Positions 24,220 through 33,604 are shown, numbered from the stretch's first letter. The stretch: 64,000 bases of DNA from Parcubacteria bacterium C7867-008 (GCA_001189215.1 LFCR01000006.1:141236-205235), one strand, 5' to 3'. Numbers and translations: made by a program. Notes: generated by a model not told the origin, from the sequence alone.

Positions 24220-25029
24220 ATGGATTTAAGGAAGTTCAGGAAAACCATATGGGATTTTTATAAAAAAGAGGGGAGGCACAACCTGCCCTGGAGACACACC
24301 AACGACCCATACTCTATCCTTGTTTCAGAAGTAATGTTGCAACAGACGCAGGTTGAACGGGTGCGAGCATATTACACTGCGTGGCTCAAGAAATTTCCAA
24401 CCGTACGTGTTCTTGCAAATGCTCCACTCGCAGACGTCCTCAAGGCGTGGCAAGGACTTGGGTATAACCGTCGTGCCAAGATGTTGCATGACGCTGCTAA
24501 GAAAGTGGTTTCAGAATACAAAGGGAAGATGCCAACTGATCCTGATATCCTTGTTACGCTCCCTGGTGTTGGTCCGTACACTGCACGAGCTGTTGCAGCA
24601 TTCTCAACAAATACAGATACCGTATTCATTGAGACCAACCTGCGTACTGTAGTGATGCATCATTTCTATCCAAACACAGATAAAGTGTCTGATGCAGAGA
24701 TACTAGAAGTTCTAGCCAGCGCTCTTCCAAAGGGCAGGGCAAGGGAATGGTATGCCGCCCTTATGGATTATGGTTCGTATTTAAAGAGGAATGGTGTACG
24801 TGTAAATTCTAAGAGTGCTACCTATGTAAAACAATCCATATTTAGCGGTTCTGGTCGTGAGGCACGAGGTGCCATTCTAAAAGAACTTACACAAGGCACT
24901 GCGACAAAGAAACGTCTCACTGGTCTTCTGGGTGACGCTCGTACGGAACAAATGTCCCTACAGCTTCAAAAACTACTCACCGAAGGCATGATACAGAAAT
25001 ATGGAACTCAATACTCATTACCGCGTTAA
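24220..25029 (+). CDS. MutY-like adenine glycosylase lacking the Fe-S cluster
   Basis: 269 residues. LPWR, EVMLQQTQVERV with the catalytic Glu, GLGYNRRAK and HhH LPGVGPYTARAVAAF are MutY features. The position of the catalytic Asp reads VFIETNLRTV (Glu in its place) and no cysteine quartet follows, so no 4Fe-4S cluster. The C-terminal region is short and winged-helix-like rather than a NUDIX domain. Likely removes A opposite 8-oxoG; activity would need a rearranged site. Confidence 0.8.
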   Translation: MDLRKFRKTIWDFYKKEGRHNLPWRHTNDPYSILVSEVMLQQTQVERVRAYYTAWLKKFPTVRVLANAPLADVLKAWQGLGYNRRAKMLHDAAKKVVSEYKGKMPTDPDILVTLPGVGPYTARAVAAFSTNTDTVFIETNLRTVVMHHFYPNTDKVSDAEILEVLASALPKGRAREWYAALMDYGSYLKRNGVRVNSKSATYVKQSIFSGSGREARGAILKELTQGTATKKRLTGLLGDARTEQMSLQLQKLLTEGMIQKYGTQYSLPR

Positions 25030-26219
25030 GCAGGATCAGCCACAGAACCAATGGCAACTTGTTTAGGGCGGAGACCTTGAATTGAATTGGCAGCAAGAAC
25101 ACCTCCAATCGCAATAAAGATTCCAGATACGATAAAGAATACTGTGAAGTTACTAATCATGAGAATGATGGTGCCGACAAGCGGTGCAACAAGCGCTCCA
25201 ACCGGACGCGTCATACGGAAGACACTAACAGTGTTAGTGTCTTGTTCTGAGACTCTGCGGAAGAAGTGACCCTCTACCATCGCTTCAACTAATGCAGCAC
25301 CAATACGCGTTAGTAGAAGAATACCGAGAATTATTAAGATAGAAGTTTCTGCGGTTATGAACCCCACAAGAGCAAATGAAATACCGGTACAAATGAATCC
25401 GACTATCAGAAGTATGCGATCTCCAAACCTAGTATCGGCAAGTACTCCTGCTGGATATTCAATTAGTACAAATGGAATCAACATAATTGCAAAGATCCAA
25501 CCAAGTTCAGACCAAGGAATGCCTAATACTGTGTGGAGATACAGAGGAATATACAGTGGCGCTAGGTGGAAGAAGAGCTGAAGGATGCCCATGGCAATCG
25601 CTACCGCACGTAGATCCTTATCTTTCGCAATACACGCACAGGCTTCTGTAACATTGTGTATCCCAAGAATACGCTTAGAGGGTAGTTTGCGAAGGAACAT
25701 TAGAAGTATTACCGGTATGAGAGAGAACGAGGCAACGAGGAATACGCGATCGTAATGTGCATCACCATCCAGGAGTAGGCCAATGATAAGTGGTGCAATT
25801 ACGAGCATTAGATTACCAGCAGTGATAAACGCTGTACGTACACGCCCCGTTTCGTCTTCGCTCTCAACGGTGGCTTCAAGAAGAATATCCAATTGATATA
25901 CCAGAAGGGGAGAAACTGCACATGCTAGTGCGGCAAGCAGCACAGCGCCCACTACCGTTGGAGTAAGTGCGAGCCACAGAAGAATACACATCTCTACTAA
26001 TGCAAAGAAGATCACCAAGCGCTGAGGACCATGCTGTGCCACGAGCTTTGGTATGAAGGGGAAGATTCCCAGAGTCACCAATGCACCCAAGGACACAACC
26101 AAACCGGTACTCTCCTCCGGCATGAATGTCGCCAGATAGGGAGTGAGGATGTAGATAATGAGGAAAAAATGCGCTGCAGCAAAGAAGTTGCTCAGCGATA
26201 GAATACGGCGCGCCTGCAT
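25026..26219 (-). CDS. Major facilitator superfamily transporter
   Basis: 397 residues, about 12 transmembrane helices, with loop DETGRVRTAF and a central cytoplasmic loop. Substrate unknown. Overlaps the MutY-like gene end by 4 bases, convergent. TACAAT ends 9 bases before the ATG. Confidence 0.85.
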   Translation of the reverse strand: MQARRILSLSNFFAAAHFFLIIYILTPYLATFMPEESTGLVVSLGALVTLGIFPFIPKLVAQHGPQRLVIFFALVEMCILLWLALTPTVVGAVLLAALACAVSPLLVYQLDILLEATVESEDETGRVRTAFITAGNLMLVIAPLIIGLLLDGDAHYDRVFLVASFSLIPVILLMFLRKLPSKRILGIHNVTEACACIAKDKDLRAVAIAMGILQLFFHLAPLYIPLYLHTVLGIPWSELGWIFAIMLIPFVLIEYPAGVLADTRFGDRILLIVGFICTGISFALVGFITAETSILIILGILLLTRIGAALVEAMVEGHFFRRVSEQDTNTVSVFRMTRPVGALVAPLVGTIILMISNFTVFFIVSGIFIAIGGVLAANSIQGLRPKQVAIGSVADPA

Positions 26220-26263
26220 GATGCACGAATTGTAACATTTACCATAAACAATCTATGCTGTAT

Positions 26264-26569
26264 TTAGAACTGCAGTAACGCGTATACAGTAAAAGCGATG
26301 ATGCCCACGGAGAGAATCGTTGCAGGTATCAATACTGCTAGCTTTACCGGGCTACCTTTCTTGATGAGATTAATCAGATATGCAATGATCGTTACTACTG
26401 CCAAAACGATGACCACACAACCCACAATAAAAGTAATTACTGCTAACAAAATACCCCATAACCACTGAGCGGTATCTTGCATGAAATTTTCAAGTAGGTA
26501 CCATGCGACACCAATCTCTACGACGCATACGAACATGGCTATGGATATGCTACGAAGGAAAGAGTTCAT
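26264..26569 (-). CDS. Small three-helix membrane protein, 101 aa
   Basis: Starts MNSFLRSISIAMFVCVV; three hydrophobic helices with a KKGSP loop. The longer frame to 26620 would run through the RNase J terminator and is rejected. No family recognised. Confidence 0.6.
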   Translation of the reverse strand: MNSFLRSISIAMFVCVVEIGVAWYLLENFMQDTAQWLWGILLAVITFIVGCVVIVLAVVTIIAYLINLIKKGSPVKLAVLIPATILSVGIIAFTVYALLQF

Positions 26570-26576
26570 GAAGATA

Positions 26577-26582
26577 AGTATA
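26577..26582 (-). promoter_or_regulatory. -10 box for start at 26569
   Basis: Reverse-strand TATACT ends 7 bases before the ATG. Confidence 0.6.
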
Positions 26583-26585
26583 CGA

Positions 26586-26617
26586 CAAAGGCCCGCATCA
26601 AATGATGCGGGCCTTTG
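26586..26617 (-). terminator. RNase J terminator
   Basis: CAAAGGCCCGCATC/GATGCGGGCCTTTG perfect 14-bp stem just after the rnj stop. Confidence 0.85.
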
Positions 26618-26634
26618 CATGTGTTAGATGAGCC

Positions 26635-28605
26635 TTAGACGCCAATAAGTACCGGGATAACCATCGGTGCCTTATTCGTACGATTGAATAGATAGCCACT
26701 CATAACATCCGTGAGATTGTTCTTCACGTAGTCGAGATCAACCGGATTCATACCATGAGTGGAATCTTCCACCGTCTTCTTGATAAGAAGACGAGCCTGA
26801 TTCAAGAGATCCTGACTCTCACGAAGATAGACGAAGCCACGAGAAATGATATCGGGAGACTTGCGTAGCTTACCGGTCTTCAGGTTAACGGTCGCAATGA
26901 TGACGAACATACCATCCTTAGCGAGTGCCTGACGATCACGAATAACAACCTCCTGCATGTCGCCGATAGCGAAGCCATCAACAATAAGAGGGGAGTTAGG
27001 AACTCGCTCTTTATGTACATCGAGCTTCACACCATCGATGATGTCGATCACCGTACCGTTATCTGCAAGAATAATAGAGTCGCGTGGACGTCCCGCTTGT
27101 TCAATTGCTTTAGCGTGCGACGCAGTCATAGAGTAGTAGCCGTACGCAGGCATAAAGAATGCAGCGTTTACCTTCTTGTTGATCCAGATGAGCTCACCCG
27201 TATTACCGTGACCCGTTGAGTGCACATCGCTTGAGCGATAGTGGATCAAGGTCACACCATTACGATAGAGATTATCCTTAAGTTTCTGCACAGCGATCTC
27301 GTTACCAGGAATAACTGATGACGAAAGGACGATAGTGTCGCGAGGGTTGAGCTGGATATTCTTGTGCTGCTTGGTAGCGATACGCATAAGTGCTGCAAAC
27401 TCCTCACCCTGCGCCCCGGTTGAAAGGATGACAATCTTATCTGCAGGATAATCACCGATTTCCTGTGCGGGAATGATGGTGTCCTTCTTAATATTGATGA
27501 GGTTGGTCTTCTGTGCGATCTCAAGGTTTGTCTTGATAGAGCGACCTTCAGTTACCACCTTCTTACCAAGTTTTTCGCAGGTCTCAATGATGTGGATCAT
27601 GCGTTCAAACTGAGACGCGAACGTACCGATTATAAGACGACCGTGTACATTCTTGATGATCTCTTCGAGGGTCTCATGCACTTTACGTTCAGGCATTGAG
27701 AAACCATCGCGCTCAGCATTTGTTGAGTCTGCAATGAAGAAGAGGTTCTTCTGTGCAGCAAGCACACCCCAGGTCTTCTCTTCCTTTGCGGTTGGAATAC
27801 CGTTGTCATGGTCAAGCTTAAGGTCTCCTGTTACCACTACGTTGCCGTATGGAGTCTCAACAGCGATACCCATTGAGTCTGGAATAGAGTGAGTAACCGC
27901 AAAGAACTGAACTTTCGTTGAGCCAATCGTTACTGTCTGACCTGCTTCCACAACTACTAGGTTCGGCTTGGGTACATCAGGGTATTCTTCCTGACGCTTC
28001 TGAATCATCACCGCAGTGAGGTTCTGTGTGTAGATCGGTGGGTTACCGAATCGGTTCATAAGGAATGGGATACCGCCGATGTGGTCGAGGTGACCGTGGG
28101 TGATGAATACTGCGCGCACCCGGTCCGCATTCTTCTCGAGATATGCCGTGTTAGGGAGCATATAGTCCACACCCGGGTTTGAATCTTCAGAAACGAACTG
28201 GAAGCCAACATCGAAGATAAAGATGTCGCCATTGGTTTCGACGCAGAACATGTTGCGTCCCACTTCCTCAACGCCACCCAGTGGAATCACTCGAACAACG
28301 TTCGATGCAGGAGCTGCAGGGAAGTAGTCGGCACCACGTTTTGGAGTGGTGTTAGGAGCTGGTCTGCGCATGCGCATCCGATCACGAGATGAACCGCGTC
28401 CACGGGGACCTGCTGATGATGAACGACCACGAGGTCCTTCGCTGCGCGGTGTGCCTCCTTCAGGGCGTGGTCCACGTCCTTGACCTGGTGGGCCGCGACG
28501 TATAGGACGACGAGGTCCACCCTCAGGACGAGGAGAGTGTGCTGGAGCTGCTGGACCATCGTGTGGAGTACGAGGTGCTGGAGCTGGAGCGGGTGCTGAT
28601 GCCAT
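26635..28605 (-). CDS. rnj: Ribonuclease J with long Arg/Gly/Pro-rich N-terminus
   Basis: 656 residues against about 555 usually. Residues 1-100 are low complexity (RPEGGPRRPIRRGPPGQGRG and similar). From about 103 the metallo-beta-lactamase/beta-CASP core begins: VIPLGGVEEVGRNM, THGHLDHIGG, VTHSIPDSMG, TGDLKLDH, STNAERDGFS, then the RNase J C-terminal domain. It is a 5'-3' exo/endonuclease for mRNA decay and rRNA maturation. The tail resembles that of the DEAD-box helicase at 10700. Confidence 0.93.
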   Translation of the reverse strand: MASAPAPAPAPRTPHDGPAAPAHSPRPEGGPRRPIRRGPPGQGRGPRPEGGTPRSEGPRGRSSSAGPRGRGSSRDRMRMRRPAPNTTPKRGADYFPAAPASNVVRVIPLGGVEEVGRNMFCVETNGDIFIFDVGFQFVSEDSNPGVDYMLPNTAYLEKNADRVRAVFITHGHLDHIGGIPFLMNRFGNPPIYTQNLTAVMIQKRQEEYPDVPKPNLVVVEAGQTVTIGSTKVQFFAVTHSIPDSMGIAVETPYGNVVVTGDLKLDHDNGIPTAKEEKTWGVLAAQKNLFFIADSTNAERDGFSMPERKVHETLEEIIKNVHGRLIIGTFASQFERMIHIIETCEKLGKKVVTEGRSIKTNLEIAQKTNLINIKKDTIIPAQEIGDYPADKIVILSTGAQGEEFAALMRIATKQHKNIQLNPRDTIVLSSSVIPGNEIAVQKLKDNLYRNGVTLIHYRSSDVHSTGHGNTGELIWINKKVNAAFFMPAYGYYSMTASHAKAIEQAGRPRDSIILADNGTVIDIIDGVKLDVHKERVPNSPLIVDGFAIGDMQEVVIRDRQALAKDGMFVIIATVNLKTGKLRKSPDIISRGFVYLRESQDLLNQARLLIKKTVEDSTHGMNPVDLDYVKNNLTDVMSGYLFNRTNKAPMVIPVLIGV

Positions 28606-28686
28606 AATGAATTGAATTTAGAATAATGAATTTGATAAAAACAAACAGTGAGAAGTAGGTGACGCGTACGTCCAACCTACTACTTT

Positions 28687-30345
28687 CTATTTACTTTTAG
28701 CGAAGATCGGCCATACCAGTTCTGTGTTGCGATACCAGTGTGCAGCGTCATCGAAACGATCAGATGGTGCTGCTACCTCGGTGATGTGCACGCCATGCAG
28801 ACCTGATGGAATGGTATACACGAAGTCCGGCGTGTGCGTGAATGCTGCAGGATAATCGTTAGCAATCAGCATGTTCAAGGTAGCAAGATCGGTTGGGTCG
28901 GGAGTCTTCTCCTGACGAATCTTTTCCAAGAGCGCGTCCACCTCCTTATCAGAGTAGTCTGCAATATTAAGACCAGGATTCGTACGTTCTGATGAACTCC
29001 AGAAGGCAAACAGATCTGGTGTACGGCCGATCACTTCTCCAAACAGAAGTGCACCATAGGCACGTGGTCTGATCACTTCCTGTGTTAGAGCACCGGCATC
29101 ATGAAGTTCAATTGATACGGGCACTCCCAATGCCTGCCAATCCTCCTGAACCTGTGTCGCAACTGCTTTCAGTTCCGGTACGTTTGATGTGGTTAGCGTT
29201 ACGGCAAGCGTTGTGTCTCCCTTAGACCAACGCTGACTTGCCTCATCATACTTCCATTTGCCATCAGAGAGAATCTGACGAGCATCTGCTACACGAGTGT
29301 CCACAGAGGGAAGGGGAATAGCAGTGACAGTAGCGCGTGGTGGTAGAGGGCCTGCAATGGCGGTTGCGTATCCACCGAATGATTCGTTCACGATCGCCTG
29401 ACGATTAATTGCAACAGAAAGTGCCTTTCGAACACTAATGTCTGCAAATACAGGCTCTTCACTCGGGTTGAAGAAAACTCCAAACACACGACTATACGGT
29501 ACCTTAATCGCTCGTCCTGACGCTACTCCATATGCGCTCTGCACCTCTCCTCTACGTACTGCATCATTTAGTTCACTTTGATCAGAGAAGAAGACAAAAC
29601 GAATACTGCTCAAGTATGGACGACCAATAGCATATCCTTTAAACGCGGTTAGCTCGTATGAAGAAATTGAACCGTCCCCTTTACGACTCATATTCGAGAC
29701 TTCAAAGGGTCCTGCACCAACGGGATTAATCTGGCGAGATGAGAACGGGAATTCTGCATTCGTCACATCTTTCCATATATGCGCAGGGAGAATACCCAGA
29801 GTCGTGTCTTCAAGGAACGGAGCATACGCCTTTGGTAACGTAAATCGTACGGTACGTGCATCTACTGCTTCTGCACGAATGTTTGCCCAGTTAGCCAGCG
29901 CAGGACTGCGAAGTGCAGGATCCTGTGCTTTTGAAACCGTAAAAACTACGTCACTCGCGGTAACAGAAGTATTGTCCGAGAACTTAGCGTTCTGGCGCAG
30001 TATAAAGGTATACGTCTTTCCATCAGGAGAGATCTCATAGGACTCAGCAAGAACCGGTACCAATACACCATTTGCGTCATGACCCATAAGGCCTGCAAAG
30101 GTTAGCGCAGCAAGGTCACGGTCTGTATCAGAAATGGCAAGGAGCGGATTAACAAAACGTGGTGTTCCCACAACACCTTCCGTAAACGAACCACCGTACG
30201 CTGGCTGTTCTATAAGAAAGCGCAGCTGAAATCCATACAGCGCAACAATAAGTGCGCATATGACGAGCCCACCCAGGATGCTCATGATGAGTCGGTCACC
30301 TGGGGGAAGGGTACGGAGATAGCGTAAGGGAGACGGAAAAGTCAT
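28687..30345 (-). CDS. ABC-type peptide/solute-binding protein, family 5
   Basis: 552 residues from the ATG at 30345; 30381 is a longer opening. N-terminal membrane anchor (about 20-42) rather than a cleaved lipobox, then the SBP_bac_5 fold: FVNPLLAISDTDRDLAALTFAGLMG, LAESYEISPDGKTYTFILRQNAKFSD, and VRKALSVAINRQAIV. Binds oligopeptides or similar outside the membrane. No permease or ATPase genes are adjacent. Confidence 0.88.
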   Translation of the reverse strand: MTFPSPLRYLRTLPPGDRLIMSILGGLVICALIVALYGFQLRFLIEQPAYGGSFTEGVVGTPRFVNPLLAISDTDRDLAALTFAGLMGHDANGVLVPVLAESYEISPDGKTYTFILRQNAKFSDNTSVTASDVVFTVSKAQDPALRSPALANWANIRAEAVDARTVRFTLPKAYAPFLEDTTLGILPAHIWKDVTNAEFPFSSRQINPVGAGPFEVSNMSRKGDGSISSYELTAFKGYAIGRPYLSSIRFVFFSDQSELNDAVRRGEVQSAYGVASGRAIKVPYSRVFGVFFNPSEEPVFADISVRKALSVAINRQAIVNESFGGYATAIAGPLPPRATVTAIPLPSVDTRVADARQILSDGKWKYDEASQRWSKGDTTLAVTLTTSNVPELKAVATQVQEDWQALGVPVSIELHDAGALTQEVIRPRAYGALLFGEVIGRTPDLFAFWSSSERTNPGLNIADYSDKEVDALLEKIRQEKTPDPTDLATLNMLIANDYPAAFTHTPDFVYTIPSGLHGVHITEVAAPSDRFDDAAHWYRNTELVWPIFAKSK

Positions 30346-30384
30346 GGAAGCACAGATGCCGGTACGCGTTGCGTACCGCACTCC

Positions 30385-30624
30385 TTATCCGATCAGGAAT
30401 CCTGCTATAGCACTAGCTACGAAGAGTACCGCGATCACAACGGTCGCGTTAAATAGGAACTTCTCCGCGCCACGGCGCTTATAGAATGTCGATGCGAAGT
30501 TGTCACCTCCGAATGCACCCCCTAGACCAGCACCGCGCTGTTGAAGCACGATTCCGATGATAAGGAGGAGGGAGAGAACCAGCTCCGCGTATGGCAATAT
30601 CGCCTTGAGTGTCTCCATCTTCAT
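30385..30624 (-). CDS. secG: Protein translocase subunit SecG
   Basis: 79 residues, two helices, GIVLQQRGAGLGGAFGGDNF loop typical of SecG. Its ATG overlaps the TAA of the preceding gene (TAATG), so translation may be coupled; an internal ATG at 30618 is also possible. Confidence 0.9.
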   Translation of the reverse strand: MKMETLKAILPYAELVLSLLLIIGIVLQQRGAGLGGAFGGDNFASTFYKRRGAEKFLFNATVVIAVLFVASAIAGFLIG

Positions 30625-30980
30625 TATTTCTTCGTGCGTCGCGGAAAGAAGTCCACGTTGCTACCGAATATGCCGAGCAGGGCGCCAGCGCAAGCGAACC
30701 ACATGTAGAGGTTCTCGCGCAAGGCACCGTGATCGAGCATATCAGCGATGAAGACGGCCAGCAGTACGAGGCTGCCGAAGCTGAACAGGAGCCCGGTGGC
30801 GCTCTTGCGTTCGTGTAGCATCAACTTCAGGCTGAGCACAGAGTAGCAAAGAGCCATACCCATGACCAGCAAGGAAGCGATCCTGGTACTGATGGACAGC
30901 CCACCGATCGTGATTATGAACAGGACGACACCGCCGACGGCGCTCAGAAGGCCGATCCAGAAACAGATGGTACGAAACAT
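30624..30980 (-). CDS. Four-helix membrane protein upstream of secG, 118 aa
   Basis: Starts MFRTICFWIGLLSAVGG; four hydrophobic helices and a basic FFPRRTKK end. Start chosen at 30980 because the strong promoter at 31021-31050 lies inside the longer frame. GGGAG precedes the ATG. GC-rich codons contrast with secG and groEL. Sharing an mRNA with secG hints at a role at the membrane, but no family is recognised. Confidence 0.7.
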   Translation of the reverse strand: MFRTICFWIGLLSAVGGVVLFIITIGGLSISTRIASLLVMGMALCYSVLSLKLMLHERKSATGLLFSFGSLVLLAVFIADMLDHGALRENLYMWFACAGALLGIFGSNVDFFPRRTKK

Positions 30981-31020
30981 GGCTTGGAATCTCCCGTGAG
31001 CCGTTTGTTTAACTGGATAT

Positions 31021-31050
31021 ATTATACTACACAAGTACTGTCTAAGTCAA
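31021..31050 (-). promoter_or_regulatory. Sigma70 promoter of the 30980/secG unit
   Basis: Reverse strand TTGACT, 18-base spacer, TATAAT (31026-31021). Leader of about 35 bases. Confidence 0.75.
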
Positions 31051-31055
31051 GCAGT

Positions 31056-31085
31056 TTGACGCTATTTTTCTATTTCTGGTAAACT
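31056..31085 (+). promoter_or_regulatory. groESL promoter, divergent
   Basis: TTGACG (31056-31061), 18-base spacer, TAAACT. The two divergent -35 boxes form an inverted repeat GTCAA-gcagt-TTGAC. No CIRCE element was seen. About 110 bases of leader precede groES. Confidence 0.6.
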
Positions 31086-31199
31086 TGATGTAATTCCACT
31101 ACCTGTGGATAACTTTTCGGCAGTGGGGAAGGCTCACACCGGAAAAGGCAAGAAACAAATCGTTACAAGCGTTCTTCATTTATCTAAGAGCGTATTTCT

Positions 31200-31502
31200 A
31201 TGGCTACATCAAAGGTCTCTATTTCACCGTTGGCAGATCGTGTCGTGGTTCAACCGTTCCCTAAGGAGGAGGTCTCTGCTTCCGGCATCATTATCCCGGA
31301 CACGGCAAAACAAGATAAGCCTGAACGAGGTACGGTTGTTGCGGTTGGTCCCGGCAAGTATGACGGTGACGAACTCTCCCCTATGACCGTTAAGGTTGGT
31401 GACGTTGTACTGTTCTCTAAGTATGGCTTTACCGATATCAAGATTGATGGAAAGGATTATCTTATTCTTTCTGAATCAGATATCCTCGCAAAAATAGCCT
31501 AA
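31200..31502 (+). CDS. groES: Co-chaperonin GroES
   Basis: 100 residues. PLADRVVVQP, SASGIIIPDTAKQDKPERGTV, VGPGKYDG and VLFSKYG-type motifs, complete. Caps the GroEL chamber. groEL follows after 42 bases. Other reading frames here are shadows. Confidence 0.96.
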   Translation: MATSKVSISPLADRVVVQPFPKEEVSASGIIIPDTAKQDKPERGTVVAVGPGKYDGDELSPMTVKVGDVVLFSKYGFTDIKIDGKDYLILSESDILAKIA

Positions 31503-31544
31503 CAACTCCCCCGTTTACTTCCCTTTTATTTTCACTCCTTATAT

Positions 31545-33185
31545 ATGGCAAAACAGATTCTGTTTGGTGAGGAAGCACGCAAGGCAATTCATGCAGGTGT
31601 AACAAAGAGTGCTCGCGCGGTTAAGGTCACCCTCGGTCCTCGTGGCCGCAACGTCGTACTTGAAAAAGGATATGGTGGTCCACGCATCACCAATGATGGT
31701 GTCTCCATTGCAAAGGAAATCTCCTTCAAGGATAAGTTTGAGAACATGGGTGCAGAGATTGTTAAGGAGGTAGCGAACAAGACAAATGATGGTGTTGGAG
31801 ACGGTACTACGACAACCGTTGTACTTCTTGAATCGATGATTGATGAAGGCCTTGAGCGTGTTACCAAAGGCGGTAACGCTATGGGTGTACGTAGCGGTAT
31901 GGAGAAAGCTCGTGATGCTGCGCTAGTAGCGCTTAAGAAGATGGCAAAGCCTGTAGCAGGCAAGAGCGATATTAAACATGTTGCATCAATCTCTGCAGAG
32001 AGCGAGGAGCTCGGACGTATCATCGCTGAGACCGTTGAGAAGGTGGGTAAGAACGGCGTGGTGACGGTAGAGGAGTCACAGGGTATGGACCTCTCCTACG
32101 AAGTCGTAGAGGGCATGCAGATCGATAAGGGCTACGTATCGGCATACATGGTGACAAACCCTGAGCGTATGGAAGCAGAAATGCGTGATGCGCAGATCCT
32201 CATCACTGATCAGAAGATCAGTAGCATCCAGGATCTACTTCCCCTTCTCGAAAAGGTTGCGACAGCAGGCCGTAAAGAACTTGTGATCATTGCTGAGGAT
32301 ATTGATGGGGATGCACTCACCACACTCGTACTCAACAAGCTTCGTGGCACATTCAATGTGCTCGCAGTAAAGGCACCCGGCTATGGTGATAAGAAGAAGG
32401 AAATCCTTGCAGATATCGCAACCGTAACGGGAGCACAAGTTATCTCAAGTGATATGGGTATTACGTTTGAGTCCGCTACCCTTTCAATGCTTGGAAAGGC
32501 AACGCGTGTTGTAGCAACCAAGGACACCACTACATTTGTAGGTGGAAAGGGAAAGAAAGCGGATATTGAAGCACGGGTAACACAGCTTCAGGCGATTGCT
32601 GAGCAAAGCACTTCTAAGTTCGATACAGAAAAGATTGAAGAGCGTGTGGCAAAGCTCACGGGAGGTGTTGCTGTAATCCGTGTAGGAGCGGCAACCGAGA
32701 CTGAGATGAAGTATCTCAAGGATAAGATCGATGATGCGGTAAAAGCAACAAAGGCCTCTATTGAAGAAGGTATTGTTCCCGGAGGAGGAACCGCACTCGC
32801 AAAGGTATCAAAGATGCTTTCAGATGCAGACACAAAGGGAATGACCACTGACGAGAAGTCTGGCTATGACATCGTTGTACGTGCTCTAGAGCAACCACTT
32901 CGTCAGATTGCACTTAACTGTGGAAAGGATGATGCCTCAGTCATCGTACACAAGGTACAAGATGCAAAGGGATATGCAGGATACGATGCACTTGCTGATG
33001 AGATGGTGGATGACATGGTCAAAGCTGGCATCATTGACCCTGTGAAGGTAACGCGGGGTGCAGTTGAGAATGCGGTCTCAGCAGCAGCAATACTTCTCAC
33101 TACAGAGGCAGCGGTTGCAGAGATTCCTGAACCAAAACCAGCAGCAGGTGACATGGGAGGAGATATGGGAGGTATGGGATACTAA
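31545..33185 (+). CDS. groEL: Chaperonin GroEL
   Basis: 546 residues, full length. LGPRGRNVVLEKGYGGP, NDGVGDGTTTTVVL, GIVPGGGTAL, and a Gly/Met-rich C-terminal tail (GDMGGDMGGMGY). ATP-driven folding chamber in the cytoplasm. Confidence 0.97.
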   Translation: MAKQILFGEEARKAIHAGVTKSARAVKVTLGPRGRNVVLEKGYGGPRITNDGVSIAKEISFKDKFENMGAEIVKEVANKTNDGVGDGTTTTVVLLESMIDEGLERVTKGGNAMGVRSGMEKARDAALVALKKMAKPVAGKSDIKHVASISAESEELGRIIAETVEKVGKNGVVTVEESQGMDLSYEVVEGMQIDKGYVSAYMVTNPERMEAEMRDAQILITDQKISSIQDLLPLLEKVATAGRKELVIIAEDIDGDALTTLVLNKLRGTFNVLAVKAPGYGDKKKEILADIATVTGAQVISSDMGITFESATLSMLGKATRVVATKDTTTFVGGKGKKADIEARVTQLQAIAEQSTSKFDTEKIEERVAKLTGGVAVIRVGAATETEMKYLKDKIDDAVKATKASIEEGIVPGGGTALAKVSKMLSDADTKGMTTDEKSGYDIVVRALEQPLRQIALNCGKDDASVIVHKVQDAKGYAGYDALADEMVDDMVKAGIIDPVKVTRGAVENAVSAAAILLTTEAAVAEIPEPKPAAGDMGGDMGGMGY

Positions 33186-33221
33186 GCGACTTCACTTCCC
33201 TGCTACGCAAGATATAAAAAT

Positions 33222-33257
33222 GAGACCCCGCGGATCCAATGGATCGGCGGGGTTCTC
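33222..33257. terminator. Terminator between groEL and the small convergent gene
   Basis: GAGA-CCCCGC-GGATCC pairs with GGATCG-GCGGGG-TTCTC around AAT. Confidence 0.7.
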
Positions 33258-33265
33258 GTTTGGCT

Positions 33266-33499
33266 CTAGTGGTCACAGCACACAGCATCCTGAGGATCTT
33301 CCGAATCAACCTCATGGCAGATGAACCGTGATGGTCTCGCGTTCGGCATCTGTAGCGGTAATTCCCTATGTACTGCTTCTTTTTGCCGAGCTTCACGAGT
33401 CTCACGACGTACATGGAGCACGTAGAGTACCGAACAGATATCTATGGGCAGGGATACCAAGAATGCATCCCCAAGTGCTGTTAATGCGATTTCTAGCAT
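33266..33499 (-). CDS. Small one-helix protein, 77 aa
   Basis: Starts MLEIALTALGDAFLVSLPID, with GAGAGG 6 bases upstream. One hydrophobic helix (about 1-27), then a charged segment (RRETREARQKEAV) and a Cys-containing acidic tail. A TTGCAA/16/TACTGT reverse promoter fits. No family recognised; possibly another member of the leader-plus-SD class. Confidence 0.45.
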   Translation of the reverse strand: MLEIALTALGDAFLVSLPIDICSVLYVLHVRRETREARQKEAVHRELPLQMPNARPSRFICHEVDSEDPQDAVCCDH

Positions 33500-33553
33500 G
33501 GGACACCTCTCAGTCTTTTTGCACAGTACGCCAAACATGTGGTTTTGCAACTA

Positions 33554-33581
33554 TTGAGCACTTTTGGCAATGGAGTATACT
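33554..33581 (+). promoter_or_regulatory. lemA promoter
   Basis: TTGAGC (33554-33559), 16-base spacer, TATACT (33576-33581); start of transcription near 33588. Confidence 0.55.
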
Positions 33582-33604
33582 TAGTACATAACCCAAGACT
33601 TACT

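Noticed and set aside
31081..31199. CIRCE heat-shock operator upstream of groES
   Set aside because: No TTAGCACTC-N9-GAGTGCTAA-like inverted repeat is present in the leader.
31105..31386. Forward ORF of 93 aa starting in the groES leader
   Set aside because: It overlaps groES out of frame and shows no family features.
31589..33154. Reverse ORFs across groEL
   Set aside because: Low-complexity Ser/Ala translations typical of antisense shadows of a highly conserved gene.
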